Shown piece by piece: positions 50,671 through 59,616 of a stretch of DNA of 64,000 nt. The notes beneath the pieces were generated by a model. It saw nothing but the letters and a program-made list of their open reading frames with translations, searched no databases and had not been told where the DNA came from. Made by a program: the position numbers and the translations under genes. The stretch comes from Agreia sp. Leaf283 (lineage in GTDB: Bacteria > Actinomycetota > Actinomycetes > Actinomycetales > Microbacteriaceae): positions 163,443 to 227,442 of the forward strand of contig NZ_LMNF01000003.1 in NCBI RefSeq assembly GCF_001422485.1. Reading direction: 5' to 3'. Within the stretch, counting starts at the first letter, position 1. Each line of letters begins with the position of its first letter.

Positions 50671-51828
50671 ATGCTCGACATCGCAGACGACCTGCTCGAG
50701 GCTCTCGGCGAGGGCCGCCGTCTCGCCGTCGCGACCGTCACCACCGTGGATGGCTCGGCCCCGCGGGCCCTCGGCACCTCGATGGCCGTCGACGACCGAG
50801 GGCGCGTGCTCGGCAGCATCTCGGGCGGGTGCGTGGAAGGCGCCGTCTACCAGGCGGCCGAAGGCGTGCTCGAGACGGGCGAGCCCGTTCTCGCCGAGTT
50901 CGGCTTCACCGACGGAGACGCCTTCGCCGCCGGCCTCAGCTGCGGCGGACGCATCGAGGTGTTCGTGCACGAGATCGCTATGTCGGGCGCTCGTGGGCGG
51001 CTCGGCGACCGGGTCGTGCACGAGCTCAAGGCCACCCGCGACCGGCGCCCCGCGGGCATCGCCGTGGTGGTCGCCGGCGCAGCGGTGGGAACCGTGATCG
51101 CCGCGACGGCCTCGGCGACCGAGGTCGAACGCGACGGGCTCGATCTCGCCACCGCGCAGCGCATCCTGCACGAACTCACGGCGCGGGTGTCGTCCGGCCT
51201 CTCGGGCACCGTCGACATCGAATGCGACGGCGAGCCGCTGCGGGTGCTGTTCGTCGTGGCGGCGACGGCCCCCCGCATGATCATCTTCGGCGCCGTCGAC
51301 TTCTCGGCCGCGCTCGCCGACGCCAGCAGCCTTCTCGGTTACCACGTGACGGTATGCGACGCGCGGCCGCTGTTCGCCACGTCGCAGCGCTTCCCCTCGG
51401 CCGACGAGGTCGTCGTCGCGTGGCCCTCGGAATACTTGCGCACCACCCCAGTCGACGAGCGAACCGTGATCTGCGTGCTCACCCACGACGAGAAGTTCGA
51501 CATCCCCTTGCTGTCTCTGGCTCTTGGACTGCCCGTGGCGTACGTGGGGGCGATGGCGTCGCGCACGACGCACGAACGTCGCGTCAGGGCTCTCGAAGAC
51601 GCGGGTCTGAGCGCGGCCGAGCTCGGGCGCCTGCACTCGCCGATCGGTCTCGACCTGGGCGGCAGCACACCGCAGGAGACCGCGGTGTCGATCCTCGCCG
51701 AGGTGATCGCAAGTCGAACCGGCTCGGCCGGGGTGTCGCTGCGCACGCAGACCGGGCCCATCCATCGCACCGAAGCGGCCCGCACCGAGTCGGCTTCAAC
51801 GGTCTCGACCGGGGCGGCCCGGCCGTGA
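50671..51828 (+). CDS. xdhC: XdhC/CoxI family protein
   Basis: A 385-residue protein. The N-terminal XdhC/CoxI domain has TTVDGSAPRALGTSMAV, GSISGGCVEGAVY and GLSCGGRIEVFV. The C-terminal Rossmann domain has YHVTVCDARPLFAT, HDEKFDIPLL and SPIGLDLGGSTPQETAVSI. XdhC binds and sulfurylates the molybdenum cofactor and inserts it into xanthine dehydrogenase, here probably the enzyme at 56782. It overlaps the following deaminase-like gene by four bases (GTGA). Confidence 0.92.
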   Translation: MLDIADDLLEALGEGRRLAVATVTTVDGSAPRALGTSMAVDDRGRVLGSISGGCVEGAVYQAAEGVLETGEPVLAEFGFTDGDAFAAGLSCGGRIEVFVHEIAMSGARGRLGDRVVHELKATRDRRPAGIAVVVAGAAVGTVIAATASATEVERDGLDLATAQRILHELTARVSSGLSGTVDIECDGEPLRVLFVVAATAPRMIIFGAVDFSAALADASSLLGYHVTVCDARPLFATSQRFPSADEVVVAWPSEYLRTTPVDERTVICVLTHDEKFDIPLLSLALGLPVAYVGAMASRTTHERRVRALEDAGLSAAELGRLHSPIGLDLGGSTPQETAVSILAEVIASRTGSAGVSLRTQTGPIHRTEAARTESASTVSTGAARP

Positions 51829-53189
51829 CCGGCGCGCGCACCGTGATCGAGGGCGCCTACATCGCCACGGTCGACGCCGCCGACACAGAGCACGTCTCCG
51901 GTCACGTGGTGATCGACGGCACCGACATCGTCGCGGTCGGCCCCGGTGCTGCGCCGCAGTGGGCGACAGAGGGGCCGGTGACGCGCATCGACGCACGCGG
52001 GCACCTGCTCACTCCGGGCCTCATCAACACGCACCACCACCTCTACCAGTGGCTCACCCGAGGCATCGCCCAGGATTCGATCCTCTTCGACTGGCTGACC
52101 GCGCTCTACCCGATGTGGTCGAAGATCGACGCCGAGGTCGTGGCGGCCGGCGCTCTCGGCGGCATGGCCGTGGCCGCTCGATCGGGATGCACCACCCTTG
52201 CCGATCACCACTACGTGTTCCCGCAGAACTCCGGCGACATCCTGGGCGCGATCGTCGACGCTGCCGGCAGGCTCGGAATCCGCCTGCATGCGACCCGGGG
52301 GTCGATGGACCTCGGCCGAAGCCAGGGAGGGCTGCCGCCCGACTTCGCCGTCGAGACGACGTCGGCGATCCTCGATGCCAGCATCGACGCGGTATCCCGT
52401 TTCCACGACCCCTCCCGCGATGCCATGACGCAGATCGCCCTCGCGCCCTGCTCGCCGTTCTCGGTGACCTCGGATCTGCTGAGGGAGTCGGCCGTGCTCG
52501 CCCGCTCGCTCGGCGTTCGACTGCACACCCACGGGTCGGAGACGGTCGAGGAGGACGCCTTCTGCGCCGAGAAGTTCGGCCGCACGCCCACCGAGTACCT
52601 CGACGACCTCGGCTGGCTCGGCGACGACGTGTGGATGGCGCACTGCGTGCACCTCGACGACTCGGCGATCGCGCGGTTCGCGGCGACGGGAACGGGCGTC
52701 GCGCACTGCCCCTCGTCTAACGCGCGCCTCGCCGCCGGCATCGCGCCGGTGCCGCAGCTGCTCGCCGCCGGTGTGCCTGTCGGTCTCGGCGTCGACGGCT
52801 CGGCATCGAACGAATCCGGCCAGCTCGGCACCGAGATCCGTATGGCGGTGCTCATGAACAGGCTCCGCGCGGGCGCCGACGGGATGTCGGGTCGCGCGGG
52901 GCTGCGCCTCGCCACCATGGGCGGCGCCCGGGTGCTCGGCCGAGAACGGGAGATCGGTTCGATCGAGGTGGGCAAGCTCGCCGACCTGGCCCTGTGGAAG
53001 GTCGACGGGATCGAGCACGCCGGCATCGCCGACCCGGTGGCCGCCCTCACCCTCGGCGCTCAGCCGCCGCTGGCGCTGCTGCTCGTGAACGGTTCGGCCG
53101 TCGTGCGCGAGGGAGAACTGACCCGCCTGCGCGAGGCCGACGTCGCGCGCGACGTGGCCACGGCATCCGCTCGCCTTCGGTCGCGCTGA
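51825..53189 (+). CDS. 8-oxoguanine deaminase-like amidohydrolase
   Basis: A 454-residue enzyme. Metal-site motifs are intact: INTHHHLYQWLTRG, RLHTHGSETVEED, WMAHCVHLDD, AHCPSSNARLAAG and the Asp in LGVDGSASNESGQL. This arrangement matches 8-oxoguanine deaminases and the related chlorohydrolases. It would deaminate a purine-like base, possibly before oxidation by the XdhC-dependent dehydrogenase. The GTG overlaps the xdhC stop, so the two are co-translated. Confidence 0.88.
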   Translation: MTGARTVIEGAYIATVDAADTEHVSGHVVIDGTDIVAVGPGAAPQWATEGPVTRIDARGHLLTPGLINTHHHLYQWLTRGIAQDSILFDWLTALYPMWSKIDAEVVAAGALGGMAVAARSGCTTLADHHYVFPQNSGDILGAIVDAAGRLGIRLHATRGSMDLGRSQGGLPPDFAVETTSAILDASIDAVSRFHDPSRDAMTQIALAPCSPFSVTSDLLRESAVLARSLGVRLHTHGSETVEEDAFCAEKFGRTPTEYLDDLGWLGDDVWMAHCVHLDDSAIARFAATGTGVAHCPSSNARLAAGIAPVPQLLAAGVPVGLGVDGSASNESGQLGTEIRMAVLMNRLRAGADGMSGRAGLRLATMGGARVLGREREIGSIEVGKLADLALWKVDGIEHAGIADPVAALTLGAQPPLALLLVNGSAVVREGELTRLREADVARDVATASARLRSR

Positions 53190-53213
53190 CCGGCGACCGT
53201 CGCCCTGCCGGGG

Positions 53214-53918
53214 TCAGTACGTGGCGCGGCCTCCGCTGATGTCGTAGACGGCGCCGGTGGAGAAGCTGACCTTGTCGGAGACGAGCCACGCCACGAGTTC
53301 GGCGAGCTCCGACGGCCTGCCGAGGCGCTTCATGGGGATGAGGTTCGTCATGTACTCGAGCACCTCGGGAGTGTTGTGCTGATTCATCGGCGTCTCGAAC
53401 ACGGCGGGGGCCACGGCGTTGACCAGCACGCCCGAGGTCGCCAGCTCCTTGCCGAGCGACTTCGTGAGGCCGATGACCGCGGCCTTCGACGCGGAATACA
53501 CGCCCAGGTTCGGGTTGCCGTCCTTGCCCGCCATGCTCGCGAAGTTCACGATGCGACCCCAGCCGCGCTCGCGCATCCCGGGCACGAACGCGCGACAGGC
53601 GTTGAACGTGCCGGTCACATTCACCGCGAAGACGGCTTGCCATTCGTCGTCGGAGACCTCCCAGATCGGCTTGTTCGGTCCCACGATTCCCGCGCAGTTC
53701 ACGAGGATGTCGATGGGCCCGACGTCGCCGGCCACGCGCGCGACCGCAGCCGGGTCGGACACATCGAGCACGACGTCGGCGCCCGGGGCGAGGTCTGCCG
53801 TGATCACCTCGATGCCGTCGTCGGCGAGGCGATGGGCGGATGCCGCGCCCAGTCCGCTCGCCCCACCGGTCACGAACGCCCGGCGGCGCGGCTGGCTGGC
53901 CTGGTCAGTGCGATTCAC
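53214..53918 (-). CDS. short-chain dehydrogenase/reductase
   Basis: A 234-residue SDR. The cofactor motif is TGGASGLGAASA, followed by NCAGIVGPN, a catalytic Ser in IVNFASMAGK and YSASKAAV, then the C-terminal STGAVYDISGGRATY. The GTG at 53918 has GAAGGTG before it and overlaps the dehydratase gene by 14 bases, so both form one leftward operon. It may oxidise a sugar acid or its product, typical for IlvD/Edd neighbours. Confidence 0.9.
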   Translation of the reverse strand: MNRTDQASQPRRRAFVTGGASGLGAASAHRLADDGIEVITADLAPGADVVLDVSDPAAVARVAGDVGPIDILVNCAGIVGPNKPIWEVSDDEWQAVFAVNVTGTFNACRAFVPGMRERGWGRIVNFASMAGKDGNPNLGVYSASKAAVIGLTKSLGKELATSGVLVNAVAPAVFETPMNQHNTPEVLEYMTNLIPMKRLGRPSELAELVAWLVSDKVSFSTGAVYDISGGRATY

Positions 53919-55620
53919 GAGACACCTTCGATCCGGATGAGCCTTGCAGGAAGTCGAGGTCGGCACCCGTGTCGGCCTGGGTGACGTGCTCGACGTAGAG
54001 GCGCTCCCAGCCACGCTGCGGGTTCGCGAACCCGGCGACGGTGGCGGCGTTGGGCCGGCGCGCGTCGAGCTGTTCCTGGGTCACGTCGAGGGTCAGCCGC
54101 CTGGCGGGCACGTCGAGAACGATCCAGTCGCCGGTCTCCACGATGCCGAGGGGGCCGCCGGCCGCGGCCTCCGGCGTCACGTGCAACACCACGGTTCCGT
54201 AGGCGGTGCCGCTCATGCGGCCGTCGCAGATGCGCACCATGTCGCGCACGCCCTGCTCGAGCAGCTTCTTGGGAAGGGGCATGTTGGCCACCTCGGGCAT
54301 TCCCGGGTAGCCCCTCGGCCCGCAGCCGCGCAGAACGAGCACGCTGTCGGCGTCGACCTCGAGGAGGGGGTCGTCGATGCGCGCGTGCATGTCCTCGATG
54401 GTGTCGAAAACCACCGCCCGACCGCGGTGCACCAGCAGGTGCGGGGATGCGGCGGCCGGTTTGATGATGGCACCACCGGGCGCGAGATTGCCGCGGAGGA
54501 CGGCGATGCCGGCATCCGGAATCAGCGGGGTGTCGCGGGGCGTGATCACCTCGGGGTCCCAGATGCGCGCCTCGTCGAGGTGGTCGACCAGGGGGAGGCC
54601 CGTGACCGTGAGCGCTGTCGGATCGAGCAGGTCGCGCACCTCGCGCAGCACAGCCTGAAAGCCTCCGGCGCGGAAGAAGTCGTCCATCAGGAATCGACCG
54701 GCGGGCTGCAGATTCACGAGCAGCGGAACATCGGCGCCGATGCGGTCGAAGTCGTCGAGAGTGAGGTCGATCCCCAGTCGCCCGGCGATCGCGAGAAGGT
54801 GCACCACCGCGTTGGTCGACCCGCCGATCGCCGCCAGAGCCACGATCGCGTTGTGGAACGAGGCACGCGTGAGAAACGTGCTCGGGCGTCGGTCGGCCTC
54901 GATCAACTCCACGATGAGCCTGCCGCTCGCGTGCGAGTTCTCCAGCAGCCGGCTGTCTGCGGCGGGGGTGCCGGCGACGCCGGGAAGCACCGTGCCCAGG
55001 GCCTCCGCGACGAGCGCCATCGTCGAGGCGGTGCCCATCGTGTTGCAGTGACCCCGACTGCGGATCATCGACGACTCGGACTTAAGGAACTCCTTCTCCG
55101 AGAGCGTGCCCGCGCGCACCTCCTCGCTGAGTCGCCAGACGTCGGTTCCGCAGCCCAGCGCCACGCCTTGGAAGGTGCCGGTGAGCATGGGCCCGCCAGG
55201 CACCACGAGAGCGGGGATATCGACCGATGCAGCAGCCATCAGCAGCGAGGGGATCGTCTTGTCGCAGCCACCGAGCAGCACCACGCCATCGATCGGGTTG
55301 GCGCGGAGCATCTCCTCTGTGGCCATCGCGGCCATGTTGCGCCACAGCATCGCGGTGGGTCGCACCTGGGTCTCACCGAGGGAGACCACGGGCAGGTTGA
55401 GCGGAATGCCGCCGGCCTCGTAGATGCCCTGCTTGACGCTCTCGGCCACCTCGTCGAGGTGGGAGTTGCACGGGGTGAGGTCGGACGCGCTGTTGGCGAT
55501 CGCGATGTGCGGTCGGCCGTCGAACGCGTTCTCGGGCAGCCCCCTCCGCATCCATGCCCTGTGGATATAGGAGTTGCGGTCGGTTCCCTCGTACCATTCG
55601 GAGCTTCGTCGCTCTGACAT
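53905..55620 (-). CDS. IlvD/Edd-family dehydratase (sugar-acid type)
   Basis: A 571-residue iron-sulfur dehydratase. The cluster cysteines are in LTPCNSHLDEVAE, LLGGCDKTIPS and RSRGHCNTMGTAST, and MEVAN-like PEVANMPLPKKLL and ICDGRMSGTAYGTVVLH follow. The N-terminal RRSSEWYEGTDRNSYIHR is of the sugar-acid dehydratase type (arabonate or xylonate) rather than biosynthetic IlvD. It sits between an SDR and a zinc alcohol dehydrogenase, which suggests use of an aldonic acid. Divergent from the dehydrogenase at 55706. Confidence 0.88.
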   Translation of the reverse strand: MSERRSSEWYEGTDRNSYIHRAWMRRGLPENAFDGRPHIAIANSASDLTPCNSHLDEVAESVKQGIYEAGGIPLNLPVVSLGETQVRPTAMLWRNMAAMATEEMLRANPIDGVVLLGGCDKTIPSLLMAAASVDIPALVVPGGPMLTGTFQGVALGCGTDVWRLSEEVRAGTLSEKEFLKSESSMIRSRGHCNTMGTASTMALVAEALGTVLPGVAGTPAADSRLLENSHASGRLIVELIEADRRPSTFLTRASFHNAIVALAAIGGSTNAVVHLLAIAGRLGIDLTLDDFDRIGADVPLLVNLQPAGRFLMDDFFRAGGFQAVLREVRDLLDPTALTVTGLPLVDHLDEARIWDPEVITPRDTPLIPDAGIAVLRGNLAPGGAIIKPAAASPHLLVHRGRAVVFDTIEDMHARIDDPLLEVDADSVLVLRGCGPRGYPGMPEVANMPLPKKLLEQGVRDMVRICDGRMSGTAYGTVVLHVTPEAAAGGPLGIVETGDWIVLDVPARRLTLDVTQEQLDARRPNAATVAGFANPQRGWERLYVEHVTQADTGADLDFLQGSSGSKVSRESH

Positions 55621-55651
55621 TCGATTGCTTCCGCTCGAGTCGGTGCCTGCC

Positions 55652-55709
55652 TACACTGGCCTACACGATGCACACTACAGTCAACGTCGACGCGGGCGCC
55701 ACGCCGTGA
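55652..55709 (+). other. promoter and 13-codon leader ORF before the alcohol dehydrogenase
   Basis: TACACT at 55652-55657 is a -10-like hexamer. The ATG at 55668 is a few bases past the expected start of transcription and opens a 13-codon frame, MHTTVNVDAGATP. It ends at a TGA that overlaps the dehydrogenase GTG (GTGA at 55706-55709). This would couple dehydrogenase translation to a leaderless mini-ORF. Confidence 0.3.
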
Positions 55710-56722
55710 GGGCGTTCGTCGTGACGGCCCCCGGCGAGTCGGCTGTGGTCGAGGTCGACGCGCCCGTAGCCGCGGCAGGCCAGGCGGTGATCGACGTGGA
55801 GCGCGTCGGCGTCTGCGGCACCGACGTCGAATTCTTCACCGGCGACATGGAGTATCTGCACTCCGGCCACGCCGCCTTTCCGTTGCGCCTGGGCCACGAG
55901 TGGGCGGGCACGGTCGCGTCGGTGGGGGCCGGGGTGGATGCCGATGCCTGGCTCGGCCGGCGCGTCACGGGAGACACGATGCTCGGCTGCGGCGCCTGCC
56001 GGCGGTGCGATCGCGGCGACCAGCACGTGTGCGCGAACCGCTTCGAAGTGGGCATCCGCGGAGGCTTCGCCGGTGCGCTCGCGGAGCAGCTCGTGGTGCC
56101 CGTCTCGTCGCTGCATCGGCTGCCGGATTCGGTCGACGCGACGCTCGGGGCGCTCGTGGAGCCCGGGGGCAACGCGCTGCGAGCGGTGCGCGCCGCGGCC
56201 CTGTCGCCCGGAGACCGCCTGCTCGTTCTGGGGCCGGGAACCATCGGACTCCTCGTCGCCCTGATCGCCCGTGCCCACGGTGCCGAGGTGCATCTGCTCG
56301 GTCGCGAGCCCCGCTCACTCGATGGTGCGCGTTCGCTCGGCTTCACGGGCGTCTGGACCGATGAGACCCTGCCCGATCTGCCGTTCGACGCCGTGATCGA
56401 CGCCTCGAATGCGCCGACACTCCCCGCTCGGGCGTTGGAGCTCGTCGAGCCGGCGAAGCGGGTGGTGTACATCGGACTGGCGGGCGTACCGAGTCTCATC
56501 GACACGCGAACGCTCGCGTTGAAGGATGTGACGGCCGTCGGCATCCTGAGCGCATCACCCGGGCTGGCGGGAACGATCGAGCTGTACGCCTCCGGTGCCG
56601 TCGACCCGAGCCCGCTCGTAGCGGCCACGGTCGGACTCGGCGAGGTGGGCGCGGTGCTGGCCGGACACCGCCCGCACGGAGCCGGCGACGGCCCAAAGCT
56701 GCACGTCGACCCGCGCCGGTGA
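55706..56722 (+). CDS. zinc-dependent alcohol/polyol dehydrogenase
   Basis: A 338-residue medium-chain dehydrogenase. The catalytic zinc Cys is in GVCGTDVEFF and the His in LGHEWAGTV. The structural zinc cysteines are in CGACRRCDRGDQHVC, and the NAD motif is VLGPGTIGLLVALI. Close relatives act on threonine, sorbitol or galactitol. It is divergent from the dehydratase operon and likely part of the same sugar or sugar-acid route. The GTG at 55706 fits the family start; the ribosome site is weak, so translation may depend on the leader ORF or on an upstream in-frame start. Confidence 0.85.
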   Translation: MRAFVVTAPGESAVVEVDAPVAAAGQAVIDVERVGVCGTDVEFFTGDMEYLHSGHAAFPLRLGHEWAGTVASVGAGVDADAWLGRRVTGDTMLGCGACRRCDRGDQHVCANRFEVGIRGGFAGALAEQLVVPVSSLHRLPDSVDATLGALVEPGGNALRAVRAAALSPGDRLLVLGPGTIGLLVALIARAHGAEVHLLGREPRSLDGARSLGFTGVWTDETLPDLPFDAVIDASNAPTLPARALELVEPAKRVVYIGLAGVPSLIDTRTLALKDVTAVGILSASPGLAGTIELYASGAVDPSPLVAATVGLGEVGAVLAGHRPHGAGDGPKLHVDPRR

Positions 56723-56783
56723 GTGCAGGCACCGCTGAGTGCAGGCGCCGCTGAGTGCAGGCGCCGCTCAGTGCACAGCCGCT
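56721..56783. repeat. 16-bp tandem repeats between convergent genes
   Basis: GAGTGCAGGCGCCGCT (one change in the first copy) occurs at 56721, 56737 and 56753, with a degraded fourth copy to 56783. The array covers the gap between the dehydrogenase stop and the stop of the xanthine dehydrogenase gene. Confidence 0.9.
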
Positions 56784-59616
56784 AGTTCTGCAGCAGGCGC
56801 CAGATGCGGTCGCGCGACATGGGCAGCTCCGTGGGTCGACGACCGATCGCGTCGGTGACGGCGTTCGCGAGGGCCGGGGCCACGGGGTTGTAGGGTGCCT
56901 CGCTCATCGACTTGGCGCCGAACGGGCCCAACGGGTCGCGGGTATCGGCGAAGTAGACCTCGGTGACGGGCAGGTCGGAGAGCTGGGGGATGTGGTAGTT
57001 GCGCAGCACGGTCGTGAGCACTGTTCCCTCGCCGTCGTTGATGATCTCTTCGTAGAGCGAGGACCCGATGGCCTGCGCCACGCCGCCCTCGATCTGGCCT
57101 CGCAGCTGGGCGGGGTTCAGCACGAATCCGGCATCGGCAGTCTGGATCGACTGCAGAATCAGCACCTCGCCGGTGAGCGTGTTTACGGCGACGCGGAACG
57201 CGTGCACGTTGAACGCGATCGAGCGTCGCGCCCCGTCTTCGTTGGCCGTGGCGGTGAGTCCCTCGGGTGCGACGAGCTCGGAGATTGGGAGCCGGCGATC
57301 GCCTGATGAGAGCGCGCCGTCGTCGAGGGTCCAGTCGTCGGGTGCGGTCTCGGTGTGGTCGGCCGCGAGTTGCCGCAGCTGGCGCGCGAGAGCCTGCGCC
57401 GCGGCGAGCACCGCCTTGCCCGCGACGACCGTTCCCGCAGACCCGAACGCGCCCGTGTCGTAACGGGCGGCGTCGGTATCGCTCTGCTTCACCCGGATGC
57501 GCGAGGGCGTCGTCGACAGCGCCGTGGCGGCGAGCTGGGTGTGCACCGTGGTCGTGCCGTTTCCGAACTCCGCCGTGCCGACGCCGATCGTGAAGCCGCC
57601 GTCGGCATCCGCGGTGACGGTGACCTCGGAGAAGTGACCGCGCGGGGGCATCGTGGCGATCATCGACGAGGCCATTCCCTGACCCACCCGCCAGTCGGCA
57701 CCCGTCGGTGCAACCGCGGAGTTGCCTCGGGCGAGCGCCTGCTCGGCCAGGTCGAGGCACTGGTCGAGCCCGTAGCCGCCCAGGATCAGGTCGTCGCCTT
57801 CGACGTGCGTGACGATCAGGGGGTCGGTGGCGGTGACGGAGTTGAGCCTGCGCAGCTCGAACGGGTCGATGCCCGTCACCCGGGCGAGCTCGTCGAGCGC
57901 GGATTCGATCGCGAAGATCACCTGCCCCAGGCCGTAGCCGCGGAAGGCGCCCGACGGAACGTTGTTCGTATAGACGCATCGGGCATCCACCCGCTTGTTC
58001 GGGGCGTTGTAGAGGCTGATCGACTCGGAGCACGAGTGGTACATGGTGCCCGGGCCGTGGTTGCCGTAGGCACCGGTGTCGGAGAGCAGCTCGACCTTCA
58101 TCGCGGTGAGGAGGCCGGCGGTGTCGGCGCCGAGCGTGACCTGCACCTCCATCGGGTGCCGAGTGGGCGAGAGCGTGAACTCGTCTTCGCGGGTGAACTC
58201 GTACTGCACGGGGCGCCCCGTTGCGAGAACGGCGAGGCTCACGATGTCTTCCGTGAGGATCTCCTGCTTGCCGCCGAAGCCGCCCCCGACTCGTGCCGTG
58301 AAGACGCGAACGGTCGACGGGTCGCGGTCGAAGAGCCTGCAGATCTCGGTCTGCACGAGAAACGGCACCTGCGAGCTCGTGCGCAGCACCAGCCTGTCGG
58401 CCTCGTCGATCCATCCGATCGTGGCGTGGGTCTCGAGGTGCGTGTGCGCCACGCGCTGGGTCTGCCAGGTGCCGCTCACGGTGTGCACGGCATCGGCGAG
58501 CCCCTGCGCCACGTCTCCGTATTCGCCGTGCAGTTCGGCCACCAGATTGTGCTGGGGGTCGACGATGCGCGACGTCGTTCCGTTCTTGTCGCCGTGGATG
58601 CTCGGCGCCCCGTCGAGCGTCGACAGGTGCGGGTCGAAGACGGCCGGCAGCACCTCGTAGTCGACCTCGATGAGACGCGCCGCGGCTTCGGCGATGCCGA
58701 CGGATTCGGCCACGACGGCGGCGATGCGTTGGCCCCGGTAGCGCACGACGTGATCGAGGATGAGAGTGTCGTCGGGGTCGTCGAGCCGGGACTCGTGGCG
58801 CGCGGTCGAGAACAGGGTCTGGGGGGAGTGCTCGTGCGTCAGCACGGCGTGCACTCCGGGCAGGGCTGATGCGCGCGTCGTGTCGATCGCCGTGATGCGC
58901 GCGTGCGCGTGCGGCGACTTCAGAACGACGAGGTGCAGCAGCCCGGGGATCGCGACGTCGAGGGTGAAGGGCTCCTGGCCGCTGACCACCCGTTCGCCGG
59001 CGGGTGCGCCGACCGAGGTTCCGATGGGCGCGCCGGTCGCCGGCGCCTCGATGGATGGCACCTCGATCAGCGGAGTGTCGGCACCGGCTGCCCGCGGCCG
59101 GGTCTTGATCACGGGGGTCGTGCGCGACTCGGGAAGCAGGGTGCCCGCCGCGCGCGCATCCGGCTCGAGTTCGACGCCGCACGAGTCGGTGTGAACGTGG
59201 TCGATGGCCTCGTCGATGGCGCGGTAGCCGGTGCAGCGGCAGAGGTTGCCCTTGAGCAGGCGGGGCAGGTCGGCCATGTCGTCGTCGTCGAAGGTCGACG
59301 CGGTGACGACCATGCCGGCGGTGCAGAACCCGCACTGGAACGCCGCATGGTCGACGAACTTCTGCTGCACGGGCGAGAGCTCGCCGGGCAGGCCGAGCCC
59401 GGCGGCCGTGGTCACGTCTTTGCCCTCGACCCGGAACGCCGGATAGACGCAGGAGTGCACGGGCGTGCCGTCGACGAGCACCGAGCAGGCGCCGCAGTCG
59501 CCGGTGTCGCAGCCCTTCTTGACCTCGAAGTGCTCGTGGTCGCGGATGAAGGTGCGCAGGCTCTGGCCGGCGCGGGGTTCGGAGTCGAACGCCTCGCCGT
59601 TGATGGTGAACGTCAT
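56782..59616 (-). CDS. xanthine dehydrogenase, fused [2Fe-2S] and molybdopterin subunits
   Basis: A 944-residue xanthine oxidase family protein. N-terminal cluster cysteines are C36, C41, C44 and C56, and the second cluster has C95, C98, C126 and C128 (QCGFC, CRCTG). From about 215 the molybdopterin domains follow, with GGGFGGKQ, the substrate-site Arg in GAFRGYG and the catalytic Glu in KSMSEAPYNPVAPAL. FAD is on a separate subunit encoded just upstream. It oxidises hypoxanthine and xanthine to urate, or a similar heterocycle. The ATG at 59616 overlaps the FAD-subunit stop. The fusion resembles Mop-type aldehyde oxidoreductases. Confidence 0.9.
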   Translation of the reverse strand: MTFTINGEAFDSEPRAGQSLRTFIRDHEHFEVKKGCDTGDCGACSVLVDGTPVHSCVYPAFRVEGKDVTTAAGLGLPGELSPVQQKFVDHAAFQCGFCTAGMVVTASTFDDDDMADLPRLLKGNLCRCTGYRAIDEAIDHVHTDSCGVELEPDARAAGTLLPESRTTPVIKTRPRAAGADTPLIEVPSIEAPATGAPIGTSVGAPAGERVVSGQEPFTLDVAIPGLLHLVVLKSPHAHARITAIDTTRASALPGVHAVLTHEHSPQTLFSTARHESRLDDPDDTLILDHVVRYRGQRIAAVVAESVGIAEAAARLIEVDYEVLPAVFDPHLSTLDGAPSIHGDKNGTTSRIVDPQHNLVAELHGEYGDVAQGLADAVHTVSGTWQTQRVAHTHLETHATIGWIDEADRLVLRTSSQVPFLVQTEICRLFDRDPSTVRVFTARVGGGFGGKQEILTEDIVSLAVLATGRPVQYEFTREDEFTLSPTRHPMEVQVTLGADTAGLLTAMKVELLSDTGAYGNHGPGTMYHSCSESISLYNAPNKRVDARCVYTNNVPSGAFRGYGLGQVIFAIESALDELARVTGIDPFELRRLNSVTATDPLIVTHVEGDDLILGGYGLDQCLDLAEQALARGNSAVAPTGADWRVGQGMASSMIATMPPRGHFSEVTVTADADGGFTIGVGTAEFGNGTTTVHTQLAATALSTTPSRIRVKQSDTDAARYDTGAFGSAGTVVAGKAVLAAAQALARQLRQLAADHTETAPDDWTLDDGALSSGDRRLPISELVAPEGLTATANEDGARRSIAFNVHAFRVAVNTLTGEVLILQSIQTADAGFVLNPAQLRGQIEGGVAQAIGSSLYEEIINDGEGTVLTTVLRNYHIPQLSDLPVTEVYFADTRDPLGPFGAKSMSEAPYNPVAPALANAVTDAIGRRPTELPMSRDRIWRLLQN

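Noticed and set aside
53905-55620. Biosynthetic dihydroxyacid dehydratase (ilvD)
   Set aside because: The N-terminal sequence and the SDR/alcohol dehydrogenase context fit sugar-acid dehydratases, and no other branched-chain amino acid genes are near.
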